Source: CAYNND01 sp964398775 (GTDB lineage: Bacteria; Patescibacteriota; Minisyncoccia; Phycocordibacterales; UBA2100). Taken from it: a stretch of DNA of 64,000 nucleotides. Every line of letters starts with the position of its first letter. Within the stretch, counting starts at the first letter, position 1. The notes under the pieces were generated by a model. That model saw only the letters and a list, made by a program, of their open reading frames with translations. It ran no database searches and had not been told where the DNA came from. The translations under genes were made by a program, and so were the position numbers. The DNA lies in assembly GCA_964398775.1 (NCBI GenBank), contig CAYNND010000003.1, forward strand, positions 1 to 64,000, read 5' to 3'. Below, one piece after another: positions 23,534 through 32,601 of the stretch.

Positions 23534-24790
23534 TCACTCGACGTATATCTCCTTCTCTATATGCACTTCTGAATCATCCAGCGCTTTGCAACGTAGCTGT
23601 ATGCGCGAACGTCCTCGTATCAATAGTGACTCAGTGTCAACAGAACCCACAGGGCCTTTTTCTGAAATACCTTGTCCACTGACGACACACTGCTTCACCT
23701 TGTATGCTGACCATGTCACATGCACATGCCCCCCACGTCGCACGCTCTCTGTGCTTATTTCAAGCTTAAGCTGCGGTCTGTTGATTGTGCTTTGTATTGC
23801 GCCAGGAATAACACATGATGCAAATGCCACCTTTTTATTTTGTGTGTAGCACTCGATTGTGTACATAGTCTTTACTCGAGGAGTCACTTGAATCTCACCG
23901 CGTACCGCAACTGCACCTCTGAGCGCTCTGCTGAGTGGTTTCGAACGCCCTCGCGCTGATGTAGTTCCTGTACCACATGACCACTGGATAGATGTTTTAG
24001 TACAGATAAGCGATAGTTTTTCTGGCGCATCATCCTCACCTGTTGAGTCCTCGGGGACAAAAGGTCCTTTAGGATTTTTTGTGTCAGTTACACCGGTCGG
24101 TCGAGTTTCGCCTGGCTGTTTTTCTTTTCCTGGCTGCTGCGTATTTTGCAGTGGTGTACTGCCCGTTGAACCAGCACTTCCGCTTTGCACACCAGTTGCA
24201 GCAGTACCTGCCCCATCTTGAGCATTCCCCGTGAGCACATTGCCATACCCTGTATTTCCATTTCCTGCAGGATCAACAAGACCTTGATTTGACGGCGTAA
24301 AGCTTACATTTTTCCCTGAAGCGAGTGCACTCGCTTGGGCGTCAGTGCAGCTACTGCAGATCGTTGTATTTACATCAAGTTTTTGAGGCCTCCCTCGAAA
24401 TGCCCCGCCCGTGTCATGCACATATCCAATCACATTTTGTACTGTATGTTTTTGCCTATCGAGCGCTGAAGTATATGTAATTGTACCGAGATTGAAATAC
24501 TTACCATAGTTACTTGAGTCAGATGCGAGCGTCACATATTTTGAACGACCTGAACGCACATCATCGAGCGAACGCGGAACTCGCTGCCCATCAAGTCCTG
24601 GGCGAGATGTTTCAACACAGCCTTCCATAGAGGTGCGGCACCCCGGAGCGTTGTGGGGTACATAAAAAGTTATGATTCTATCTGATGCTGTACAGGGCGC
24701 CGCTTGTGTACAAGCGTGTACAGACTGCGGAAGCAGTACTGCAAGAATGAGAGCAGAAAGGACGGCGCTCATGCGTACAGTATACTTCAT
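23534..24790 (-). CDS. Secreted 3D-domain (double-psi barrel) protein with two Ig-like modules (cluster protein 4)
   Basis: 418 aa. Signal peptide 1-26. Residues about 70-145 resemble the 3D domain, named for three Asp residues and found in MltA and RpfB/YabE-type wall hydrolases: VTLASDSSNYGKYFNLGTI, GYVHDTGGAFRGR and KLDV (Asp91, Asp126, Asp139). This supports a peptidoglycan-cleaving (lytic transglycosylase-like) role. The linker (about 165-245) is Gly/Thr/Gln-rich. The four-Cys module (LICTKT, IQWSCG, YTIECY, FASCVI) and second Ig-like module (ISTESVRRGGHVHVTW ... CVVSGQG ... LRC) close the protein. It begins 4 nt after cluster gene 3. Confidence 0.85.
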   Translation of the reverse strand: MKYTVRMSAVLSALILAVLLPQSVHACTQAAPCTASDRIITFYVPHNAPGCRTSMEGCVETSRPGLDGQRVPRSLDDVRSGRSKYVTLASDSSNYGKYFNLGTITYTSALDRQKHTVQNVIGYVHDTGGAFRGRPQKLDVNTTICSSCTDAQASALASGKNVSFTPSNQGLVDPAGNGNTGYGNVLTGNAQDGAGTAATGVQSGSAGSTGSTPLQNTQQPGKEKQPGETRPTGVTDTKNPKGPFVPEDSTGEDDAPEKLSLICTKTSIQWSCGTGTTSARGRSKPLSRALRGAVAVRGEIQVTPRVKTMYTIECYTQNKKVAFASCVIPGAIQSTINRPQLKLEISTESVRRGGHVHVTWSAYKVKQCVVSGQGISEKGPVGSVDTESLLIRGRSRIQLRCKALDDSEVHIEKEIYVE

Positions 24791-24794
24791 ATGT

Positions 24795-26276
24795 TTATCG
24801 TACTTCTACTTGGACAGATTTTGAAATCGTATCTCCGTCTGTGGTTCTGCACTCGAGCACATACTCTGCTGTTCCTCGTGTATAGAGTTCATCAGTACTC
24901 GCAGAACCTTCGGTCCCCTCTTCAGAAAGGCCTTCGCCGAACACGACACATGAGTCAACACGGACAGCGGCCCAAGAAATCATCGCCGACTTCCCCCTTC
25001 GAACCTCTGTGGTATCGGCATTTATTGTCAAAACTGGTTTTATTGTTGTTCCAGCGCTCGGTGCAGTTTTTTGAGGAGTAAAAACACACGATGCTTCACT
25101 AATAATGGATTGTCTTTTTAAACACTGTACGGTGTATGTTGTTTTTCGTGAAGGTGCAACTGCAAGTGATCCGATGAGTGCACCACGTGTTTTAAATTGT
25201 GCATCTACAGGCTTTGAAATACCTCGAGAAAGTGTTGCGTCACTCGGGCAACTCCATTCAACAAGCTTGTCTTCACACGTAAGCAAATCATCGTCAGAGA
25301 CTGTTTCATCTTCTGAAACTACTTCAGTATTCTGAAACGGAGTTTGCTGAGAAGGGTTTGTTGGTTGAAATGGGTTCTGGTACGGATTTTGCATAAATGG
25401 CTGGCTTGGTTGTTGCTGCCCTGCTTGTTGCGTACCGCTTTGTTGTGACCCTGTCTGGGGTGACGGTTGTGCCCACTGGCCTTGTGATGCAAATGGATTT
25501 TGCCCTTGATTGTCCTGTGGGTTACCTCCCATACCTTGGATTAGGCCGCCGAGTGGGCTATTGTTCCCCTCTATTGCTGTGCCGAGACTTTTCAATTGTC
25601 CCACATCGGCTGGAACTGAGCCTGGAGGGATTTGCCCATACGCCATGGCTGTTCCCTGGGCGAGTTGTTCGCATGTGTAGTTTACGAAGCCAACTTCAAT
25701 ACGTGCAGAAGAGAGCGCGATCTTCGCCATCATATCCTTATCATTTGGGTTAAATACCTGATTGGGCTGAATTCCGACCCAGCTCGCTACGGTGTTTGCA
25801 TAACTTGTCGGATTATTTCCACCATGACATGAAGGTGCCCACACTTGTTTTAATTCAATTAGCGTACACCGCGGTCGGGAACCGCCACCCCTATTGCATG
25901 CATCTGGTCTTCCTCGAGTACACATATCTCGAATGAGTGCGACATGCGCTGCAATTCCGTGCACAACAGAGGGAAAAATTGCTGTACGATTGTTATTACT
26001 AAAACCTTGGCTTCCGAATTGCCGTGCAATAGGATTGTATACTTGCGCACCTGGGTTACGCGTCTCACATGCAAGCTTGCATTGCCCATTTCCTCTTTTT
26101 GTTGCCATGAATTGCTGACACCACTGCATGAACGCAGGAGACAACCCTGCGACATCTTGATTTGCTGCATGTACTGGCGTCACATAAAACGCACCAAAAA
26201 ACAGACATGCGACAAAAATAGAACATGCGATCGCAGTTCGCTGCACTACGACGTATTGTGTGCGCAGCGTGTTCAT
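24795..26276 (-). CDS. Secreted, possibly muramidase-like protein with two Ig-like modules (cluster protein 3)
   Basis: 493 aa. Signal or anchor helix about 15-37. The head (about 40-225) has a pattern seen in some phage and bacterial glycan-cleaving proteins: CETRNPGAQVYNPIARQFG, AIFPSVVHGIAAHVALIRDM, LIELKQVWAPSCHGGNNP and YANTVASWVG. This recalls the NPG...FPS...WAP layout of phage-associated muramidase-like domains; I hold it as tentative. A Gln/Pro/Asn linker (about 245-320) is followed by the four-Cys module (LLTCED, VEWSCP, YTVQCL, EASCVF) and the second Ig-like module (TTEVRRGKSAMISW ... CVVFGEG ... VLEC). It begins 3 nt after cluster gene 2, in one transcript. Confidence 0.78.
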   Translation of the reverse strand: MNTLRTQYVVVQRTAIACSIFVACLFFGAFYVTPVHAANQDVAGLSPAFMQWCQQFMATKRGNGQCKLACETRNPGAQVYNPIARQFGSQGFSNNNRTAIFPSVVHGIAAHVALIRDMCTRGRPDACNRGGGSRPRCTLIELKQVWAPSCHGGNNPTSYANTVASWVGIQPNQVFNPNDKDMMAKIALSSARIEVGFVNYTCEQLAQGTAMAYGQIPPGSVPADVGQLKSLGTAIEGNNSPLGGLIQGMGGNPQDNQGQNPFASQGQWAQPSPQTGSQQSGTQQAGQQQPSQPFMQNPYQNPFQPTNPSQQTPFQNTEVVSEDETVSDDDLLTCEDKLVEWSCPSDATLSRGISKPVDAQFKTRGALIGSLAVAPSRKTTYTVQCLKRQSIISEASCVFTPQKTAPSAGTTIKPVLTINADTTEVRRGKSAMISWAAVRVDSCVVFGEGLSEEGTEGSASTDELYTRGTAEYVLECRTTDGDTISKSVQVEVR

Positions 26277-26279
26277 ATA

Positions 26280-29200
26280 TTACTCACCTACGTATTCTTC
26301 TCCTGGAGCCTCCTCCGTGCCATCACTTGACACTTCGATAGTAACAGAGTCTGACGCGCGAGTTTTTCTATCTGGTGCAATACACTCAACGCGGAACTGA
26401 CTAGTCTCGTATAGATTACCAGTGACATAGCCTGAGCGTCCGACCTCTTTGAAACATTTCGGACTGTCTTTACCAAACGTGTCACATCCCGGTCCGTAGA
26501 CTACACATGATGCAGTGTTTTGACTTCTCCATGTAACTTTTACTGAAGTACCTTTCGGTGCTGCAGGCGGTTCGGCGGAAATTGATACAGTTGGACGAGC
26601 TCCTGAGGTCGTTGTTGTCGTAGTACTAACACCGTTCACCTCAACTCGGCACGAGCTTCGTGCAATTTCTTTGTTGAACTTGTCTCGGCAGCGAACGACA
26701 TAGGTAGCATCACGGATTGGCTTAACATTTGCAGACCCCTCGGCATCTCCACCCGTTCCAAACTCACCATCTTCAGTACTTGTTCCAACAGACTTTTCTG
26801 TTTTCGCTGGGCATGACCAAACGACAGCTGCTTCTTCACCAGCTTTAATGGTCTCTGGATCACACGACATATCAGCCTCACCAACTTCTGTCGTATCATC
26901 TTCCTCTTCCTCGTCCTCTTCATCAGCAGGTTTTACGAAAACTTTTACAGGCGGCGTACAGACATTTGTTCCAATTTCATTCGCCACCTTTATCGTATAC
27001 GTAGTTGTACGCTCAGGAGACACATCAACAGAGCCCCCATCGACGACCCCGAGACTTCCTTTTTCGGGCGCGCCTTTTTCATCGGTCGTTGTAAAGTTGA
27101 TGATAGTTTTTAGTGTTCCCTTACCAGTGACGTCCCATGTAATTGTCGCACTCTCTCCAGACTTGATCGTCTTTGGAGTGATAGATACAGAATCTTCAGT
27201 ACACTTTGGTGCTTCAGTCGGCGTGTTCTTTCCATAGAGATCATCCCACCACCATGGCTTCTGGTTTTGGTTGTTATTATTATTTTGCGGTTGCTGTTGC
27301 TGCTGAGCAAGTGCTTTAGCAATTTCTCCAAGCGCTTTACTTGGGTCTCCACCGCCGCCACCAGGTGGGCTGCCACCGCCTGGAGGATTACCCCCTCCTG
27401 GAGGGTTCCCGCCACCTGGTGGTTGGTTTCCAGGAGGAGTGTTCCCTGGAGGAGTTGCTGGTGCTGCCTTACAATTACCTTGTCCAGGGGTATCACATGG
27501 GTTCCCCTTATCATCAACACCTTTCTCTTTTGCTTTTTCTTGATCTTCTTTTCGGCAGACCATGACCGATTGTCTACCCTCACCAGATTCAACCGCACAG
27601 ACTGTATAACCTTTTGTCTTTATAGCACTGATATCTTCCTGGTTCATCACAGGAACAGTACTGTATCCCATACGCTTACACATATCGTGGCATTTTTTTC
27701 TGGCTTCAAGTGCCTTATCCTTACTCTGGCATTCACCATTGGTTTTATCGGCTTTAGTCTTGTCTTCACCAGTAACTTTTGGGGTATACACACCCCACTC
27801 TACTGGCATAACAGAATCTTTGTGTGTTCTGTCTTCAAACTGCTTTACACATTTTGGATCAAGTTTTGGTTTTGCGACAGCACCACCAGAAGTTGTCTTG
27901 CACTTTTCTTCCATGATTTTCTTGTTCTCTTGATCACAACGGCCTGTCAAAGTATCTGCCGTTTTTGTGACAGGAGTTTTAGTTTTGTCTGGCGCTGGTT
28001 TTGGGCACTCTTTTGGTTGACCCGGAAGACCTGCAACACATACTGCTGCAACTTGTCTACTGCCAATTGAAACCCTGTCAACAGCACACCAGAAACAGAA
28101 TGTGTTTCTGAGCCAAGAACCAAAACGATTGAAAAATCCTTGTCGCTCTTTCGGAACACGCTCACTGCCGCCAATTATATCTTCTGTAAGACCTCCAGTG
28201 ACGGACTCACGAGGTCGATTCCAGAGATTTCGGACCTCATCAGGTGTCAGGTCATTCATATTCTCGATTCGATACCCGCGCTTTATATTTGCACGCGCCT
28301 CTGCTTCTCGCGCTGCGCGCTCCAGAGTCTCCATATCTTCCTTTGAATAGACTCCGTCTTTGCCGAGTTCATCTGCAAGCTGGTCAAACGCTTCATCGAC
28401 CTCAAGATCTTCCACACCAAATGCATTTGGGTCTGCTTTCAGAGCATTTGGGTCATTTTGAAATGCGTCTGGATCACTTTCCAAATCTTCTTTCTCACCG
28501 TATTTTCCGATAAAGCCATCGTAGTTCAAAGCTCCGGTACCCGTTGCAGTCTTTGATCCTCTCTTTAAATCAGTATTTGTGTTCGTGTCTGTCGTCTTGC
28601 CGCTTCCATCACCGAGTGGATTCTCGAGTGACTCATCGTTACCTCCTTCATCTGAAGTTGTATCACTGTCATCAGTCTCTCCATCGTCTTCACCATTAGA
28701 TACATCTGAATAATCACCATTTACATTTACAAAAACTTTTGTTTTACATGTACTAAATCCACTTCTATTTTCGACTTTCAACGTATAGGTAGTCGTCTTC
28801 GTGGGAGAAACGGTTGCTGTACTGCCCGTTGCCTCACCTACTCCAGGACTAATAGTCACGCCACCTGGGGCACCCTGCCCACCTGAGGCTTCTGGTGTTC
28901 CTTCTGAGACAAGCCAAGAAAGTGTTGTTGATTCGCCACTTTTTACTGGCTTTGTGCCTGACGCTGCAGAAAAGTCACTGCACTTCGGCACCTTTGTGTA
29001 TCGAGGGTCCACGTACGGAGGAGTATCCCCACTGCCACCCTGATCACCACCACCTCCTCCGCCACCACCAAGTGCCTTAAGCATCTGACCAATCGCATCC
29101 ATAAGTCCACCGGCACCACCTGCGAGACCCTGTGCTGCAGGTTTAATCATACAAGTCTGTCCACCTTCTGCATTCGCGAAGCATGATATTGGTGTACACG

Positions 29201-29438
29201 TTTTCTTTTGTTCTTTTGTTGCTTCGGTTTCAACACCAATAGAACCACCAGTTGAGAATGAGTTTTTATCACATGCCGCACCAGTTACTGATTGCGCAAC
29301 TTGTCGCGTCATAGACCGAGGCATCCCTGCTGTCTGGTCTATTGCTCCGATAATGAGTACGAGAAGTACCATGAGACCGCCGAGCTGCGCGCCATGTCTG
29401 AGCGCAGCGCTCGTTTGGCTCTGTGATGAGTCTGACAT
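26280..29438 (-). CDS. Large exported multi-Ig protein (cluster protein 2)
   Basis: 1052 aa, no catalytic domain recognised. One N-terminal membrane helix (about 20-37) without a clear cleavage site suggests an anchored protein. It has four Ig-like segments: about 165-245 (SGESTTLSWLV ... TTTYTLKV), about 770-850 (SGESATITWDV ... TTTYTIKV), then the four-Cys module (MSCDPE, VVWSCP, YVVRCR, RSSCRV) and the terminal Ig-like module (EPPAAPKGTSVKVTW ... CVVYGPG). Between them lie an acidic region, a Cys-rich central part and a repetitive GGGNPPGG linker. Start ATG 29438 was chosen over 29456 because TACTAT ends 6 nt before it. It could be the scaffold of the cluster. Confidence 0.78.
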   Translation of the reverse strand: MSDSSQSQTSAALRHGAQLGGLMVLLVLIIGAIDQTAGMPRSMTRQVAQSVTGAACDKNSFSTGGSIGVETEATKEQKKTCTPISCFANAEGGQTCMIKPAAQGLAGGAGGLMDAIGQMLKALGGGGGGGGDQGGSGDTPPYVDPRYTKVPKCSDFSAASGTKPVKSGESTTLSWLVSEGTPEASGGQGAPGGVTISPGVGEATGSTATVSPTKTTTYTLKVENRSGFSTCKTKVFVNVNGDYSDVSNGEDDGETDDSDTTSDEGGNDESLENPLGDGSGKTTDTNTNTDLKRGSKTATGTGALNYDGFIGKYGEKEDLESDPDAFQNDPNALKADPNAFGVEDLEVDEAFDQLADELGKDGVYSKEDMETLERAAREAEARANIKRGYRIENMNDLTPDEVRNLWNRPRESVTGGLTEDIIGGSERVPKERQGFFNRFGSWLRNTFCFWCAVDRVSIGSRQVAAVCVAGLPGQPKECPKPAPDKTKTPVTKTADTLTGRCDQENKKIMEEKCKTTSGGAVAKPKLDPKCVKQFEDRTHKDSVMPVEWGVYTPKVTGEDKTKADKTNGECQSKDKALEARKKCHDMCKRMGYSTVPVMNQEDISAIKTKGYTVCAVESGEGRQSVMVCRKEDQEKAKEKGVDDKGNPCDTPGQGNCKAAPATPPGNTPPGNQPPGGGNPPGGGNPPGGGSPPGGGGGDPSKALGEIAKALAQQQQQPQNNNNNQNQKPWWWDDLYGKNTPTEAPKCTEDSVSITPKTIKSGESATITWDVTGKGTLKTIINFTTTDEKGAPEKGSLGVVDGGSVDVSPERTTTYTIKVANEIGTNVCTPPVKVFVKPADEEDEEEEDDTTEVGEADMSCDPETIKAGEEAAVVWSCPAKTEKSVGTSTEDGEFGTGGDAEGSANVKPIRDATYVVRCRDKFNKEIARSSCRVEVNGVSTTTTTTSGARPTVSISAEPPAAPKGTSVKVTWRSQNTASCVVYGPGCDTFGKDSPKCFKEVGRSGYVTGNLYETSQFRVECIAPDRKTRASDSVTIEVSSDGTEEAPGEEYVGE

Positions 29439-29444
29439 AATGTA

Positions 29445-29450
29445 ATAGTA
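29445..29450 (-). promoter_or_regulatory. -10 element (TACTAT) of cluster gene 2
   Basis: TACTAT + TACATT + ATG at 29438; probably drives genes 2, 3 and 4 as one unit. Confidence 0.5.
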
Positions 29451-29499
29451 ACGCACGCTCTAAAAAAAGCACGCGATTATGCACCAATACTGTGTAGAA

Positions 29500-31842
29500 T
29501 TATTGAACGTCTACCTTTACAGAACGGGTGCGTGTCTCAGAACCTTTTTTACACGTGAGCGTGAATACAAGCGGCCCAGGTTTATCAGAAGTACCGGACA
29601 CTTTTCCTTCATTTGTATCCTGTTTAAATCCGTTTGGACCAACCACCGAGCATGAGTCAACGTTTGCCGTCCTCCAGTTAATGGTCACTTCCTGCGTCCC
29701 GACGGCAATTTTTGCTGGTTCTGCAACAATTGAAAGTTTCATGTCTGTGCTTGTCGCAGCAGTGGGTGCGCGTTTTACAGCAGTGGGACGCTGTGTTTGA
29801 GTGCTCCTCGGGACAACACGAACACTGCAAGAGCTCGTAGCTGAACGCTTTGCCTTTGTGCTAATGCAGCGTACTGCATAGACCGTAGATGATTGCGGAG
29901 TTACCTTTAAACTCCCCGATGTTTTCCCTTCAACATAGAACGATTCCATCTCAGAGAGTGGCGTCCCGTTCAGATGCTTAGCAAGTGACGTGGCACGACG
30001 TGAGTTATCAGGGCATGACCACACGATAGTCGCACTCTTCCCATCTTCGACATCTTTGGGTGAGCATCGTATTTCTGGCTCAAGTGTCGTATAGTCCTCC
30101 TCTGCCTCTTCCTCCTCTTCCTCAGCAACGACGACATCTCGCTGGATTATCTTTCTTGGTTTTACAGAGATGGTTATCGGGCCGCAACATGCAGCGCCCG
30201 GGATCCCACAACTTTGCTGTTGTGGTTGTGTGTACTGAGGGTAGCTCTGTTGCGCGTAGGCATTTCCATTTATTGGCGAGCCGTCGAGTGCGGTTCCTGT
30301 GTCGTACTGTCCCATTGTTTGCTGCCCGTACGAGCCGTACCCACCCATCGTTTGCCCAGCTCCAGGAATACCGTAACCCACAACACTATATGCTGTCGTT
30401 TCTTTTGGACGAACTGTCACACTACTACCATTAATATTCCCAGAACCACCACGAAGTTCATACCGAATAGCATATGGGATATTCCATTGAATCGTCACCT
30501 GCTCTCCCTCGGTTATTTCGCGTTTGTTAGCGTTAATACCGGCACAGTACGGAGCTGGCATATTTGGCTGCTGCAGTTGTTGATTTTGCTGAGGCTGCTG
30601 ATTTTGCTGAGGCTGTGAGCCCTGTTTTGGCTGCTCTTTTGGATTACTACTTGAAGATGTTGGTCTAAATCCGCTACCATCGTTGGTCGGTTGCTGTGGA
30701 GGCCTCTCGGGGCCTGGTGCTGGTGTAGGGTTTTTGTTTTTATCTTTTTCGGAATCAGGGGGTGTATTCCCAGATCCTCGGTGTGGGTTTGTCTGAGCAA
30801 CTCGGTCAAAAGCCTCTGCAGAATTAATTTTTTTCAATTCATCGTCTAGCTTGTCTTTTTCAACACTCACAGGATTTGACTTCGGCACCCACTCACCCTG
30901 CTCATTTTTTACAAACGTTTGATACTGACATTTACCTTGGGCATCACACGTCGCAACAATCCGTCGATTATCATCGATATCATGTCGAAATTCTTTTCCT
31001 GGTTCTGACTGCGCCTTTTTTGCTAACTCTGCTTGGCTTCCGGTGGCCGTTGCCGTATTTGGATTTAAGTCAGGCTTCGGACGAAGCTCTTCCTGAAGCT
31101 TTTCTGCATCAGCCTTTGTGCAAGCAACATGCCACCTCCCTTTAAACATTGGTAAGTCTTCGCGAGTTTTTCCTGTTTTCTTTTCAGCCTCAGTAAGCAC
31201 GCGAGGGCGAGACTGGTCGTACCAAAATACAACTGCTGTGTTACCGCTCTTTAGTTCAGTTATCGGGCATTCTTTACGCTCAGCAACAACAGCATTCTTG
31301 AATCGAAGTTGTACGTTCAGACTCGTATTCTGATGGCATACTGCATTCATTGAAAAGCGTTGTGTCTCACCTTGAGGCTGCTGATACCCAAGTGTCATGA
31401 ATGGGACAGTAATGCTCGCACCACCGCATGAGACCGCTTGCCCATCATTTGCGCTGCCATTCGTACAATTTAGTGTTGTTTGGGTACCATCTGGACAGGT
31501 TTTCTTTCCAAATATGCCCTCGCCTGTTTGGAGTGCTGTTTGACACGCATGACTCTGGGCACCACCTCCCATCTGCTGACAAGTCGCCTGGACACTTTGG
31601 CATTGCTTCTGCGCATCTCCGAGTTTGTAACATGCTTGCGTAGCTCCATTTTCGCGAGAAGTTGTTATGTCTGCACATTTTGGTGTACTCGAATCTGTCT
31701 GCTGTCGCTCACATGCTTGCATGACCGTCCTCCCGTTACGCTGCACCATTTTGTATTCAACTGCAGCTTCCGCAAAACTGAGTGCGCTGAGTAAAAAAAG
31801 TGAGCAGATGAATAGAGTACGCATAGTGAGCCGCTGTATCAT
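29500..31842 (-). CDS. Large exported multi-Ig protein (cluster protein 1)
   Basis: 780 aa, no catalytic domain recognised. Signal peptide 1-26 (IQRLTMRTLFICSLFLLSA, cut near AEAAVEY). The N-terminal half (about 30-330) is Cys-rich and polar (ACYKLGDAQKQCQSV, KKTCPDGTQTTLNC). Next comes a long Pro/Gln/Ser linker with PQQNQQPQQNQQ repeats (about 360-430) and three Ig-like segments: CAGINANKREITEGEQVTIQW, the four-Cys module (IRCSPK, IVWSCP, YAVRCI, TSSCSV) and the terminal module (AEPAKIAVGTQEVTINW ... CSVVGPNG ... FTLTC). ATG 31842 is preferred over 31890 since TACACT lies 6 nt before it. Separate promoter from cluster gene 2. Confidence 0.77.
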   Translation of the reverse strand: MIQRLTMRTLFICSLFLLSALSFAEAAVEYKMVQRNGRTVMQACERQQTDSSTPKCADITTSRENGATQACYKLGDAQKQCQSVQATCQQMGGGAQSHACQTALQTGEGIFGKKTCPDGTQTTLNCTNGSANDGQAVSCGGASITVPFMTLGYQQPQGETQRFSMNAVCHQNTSLNVQLRFKNAVVAERKECPITELKSGNTAVVFWYDQSRPRVLTEAEKKTGKTREDLPMFKGRWHVACTKADAEKLQEELRPKPDLNPNTATATGSQAELAKKAQSEPGKEFRHDIDDNRRIVATCDAQGKCQYQTFVKNEQGEWVPKSNPVSVEKDKLDDELKKINSAEAFDRVAQTNPHRGSGNTPPDSEKDKNKNPTPAPGPERPPQQPTNDGSGFRPTSSSSNPKEQPKQGSQPQQNQQPQQNQQLQQPNMPAPYCAGINANKREITEGEQVTIQWNIPYAIRYELRGGSGNINGSSVTVRPKETTAYSVVGYGIPGAGQTMGGYGSYGQQTMGQYDTGTALDGSPINGNAYAQQSYPQYTQPQQQSCGIPGAACCGPITISVKPRKIIQRDVVVAEEEEEEAEEDYTTLEPEIRCSPKDVEDGKSATIVWSCPDNSRRATSLAKHLNGTPLSEMESFYVEGKTSGSLKVTPQSSTVYAVRCISTKAKRSATSSCSVRVVPRSTQTQRPTAVKRAPTAATSTDMKLSIVAEPAKIAVGTQEVTINWRTANVDSCSVVGPNGFKQDTNEGKVSGTSDKPGPLVFTLTCKKGSETRTRSVKVDVQ

Positions 31843-31848
31843 GGGGTA

Positions 31849-31854
31849 AGTGTA
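31849..31854 (-). promoter_or_regulatory. -10 element (TACACT) of cluster gene 1
   Basis: TACACT + TACCCC + ATG at 31842. Confidence 0.5.
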
Positions 31855-31882
31855 CCACTTGGATAGACACGAGTACCAAGCA

Positions 31883-32596
31883 TTATGCACAGAGTCGCAT
31901 CATACTCCGCTCAAGCTCATCGTACCCATCGCGCCCCCGTGTTCGCGCTCGGTGGAGTAGATATGCAGACTCACGCACAAGTTCTGCAAGCGCAACACCC
32001 CACTGCTTTGCACCAGTGCGTGCTTTATTGTATACAAACGGCTTCAAGCCTGAAGATGCAGGACTCTCGCTGTGAGCTGCAATATACATTGCTTTTGCTG
32101 CCCACAATAACAAACCCACTATCGACTCAACTTCATCGCCACGCAGTCGCGCTTCTTCTATTCGAATAAAGAGCTGCTTTGCATCTCTTGCGTAGAGTGC
32201 ATCTGCAAGTGCGAATGGATTGTATGCTTGACTTGAGACCTCTTTCAAAGAAGATTCTACAATAGTGTGTGCATACTTTTTCAGTATATTTTTTTCTGCT
32301 GCCTTTAGTTCTCCATCAATGACAATCACGATGTGCTCGCTTTCAGCAAAGTGTTGTGTGTGCTCACTATATTCTTGTGCCTCTGGAGATGAAAAAATGC
32401 CATTGAGCGTAATAATCATCTTGTCTTTAAATAAACCCTGTGTTGCGAGAATATCACCAATGTGTGCCCCTGCGATTGTTTCGCTGTTTAAGGAAACTCG
32501 CGTTGCAAATGGCTCTCTCTCAAGAAGCCGATTTACACATACACGTGCTTTTTCTGCGCTTGTTTTCTGATCTGATCCGATAAAGACGTACAGCAT
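31883..32596 (-). CDS. DNA polymerase III delta subunit-like protein
   Basis: 237 aa, shorter than typical HolA (about 340). It opens MLYVFIGSDQKTSAEKARV, the usual start of clamp-loader delta proteins (FIGxD), with a later delta-like stretch MIITLNGIF and FAESEHIVIVIDGELKAAEKNILKKYA. The middle NPFALADALYARDAKQLFIRIEEARLRGDEVESIVGLLLW matches the three-helix region preceding the collar domain. The start lies 5 nt after the polA stop, so the two are co-transcribed, which fits a replication role. The divergent, short sequence keeps the call below certain. Confidence 0.72.
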   Translation of the reverse strand: MLYVFIGSDQKTSAEKARVCVNRLLEREPFATRVSLNSETIAGAHIGDILATQGLFKDKMIITLNGIFSSPEAQEYSEHTQHFAESEHIVIVIDGELKAAEKNILKKYAHTIVESSLKEVSSQAYNPFALADALYARDAKQLFIRIEEARLRGDEVESIVGLLLWAAKAMYIAAHSESPASSGLKPFVYNKARTGAKQWGVALAELVRESAYLLHRARTRGRDGYDELERSMMRLCA

Positions 32597-32601
32597 AGTA
32601 T

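Noticed and set aside
27352..27430. Tandem repeats resembling a small satellite or CRISPR-like array
   Set aside because: They encode the in-frame GGGNPPGG linker of the 1052-aa protein; no direct repeats with unique spacers are present, and I see no CRISPR array anywhere in the window.
16348..31842. Prophage lysis module as origin of the secreted cluster
   Set aside because: No capsid, tail, terminase or integrase genes are near, and the shared modules and separate leaderless promoters look like host genes; the muramidase-like head alone is not enough.
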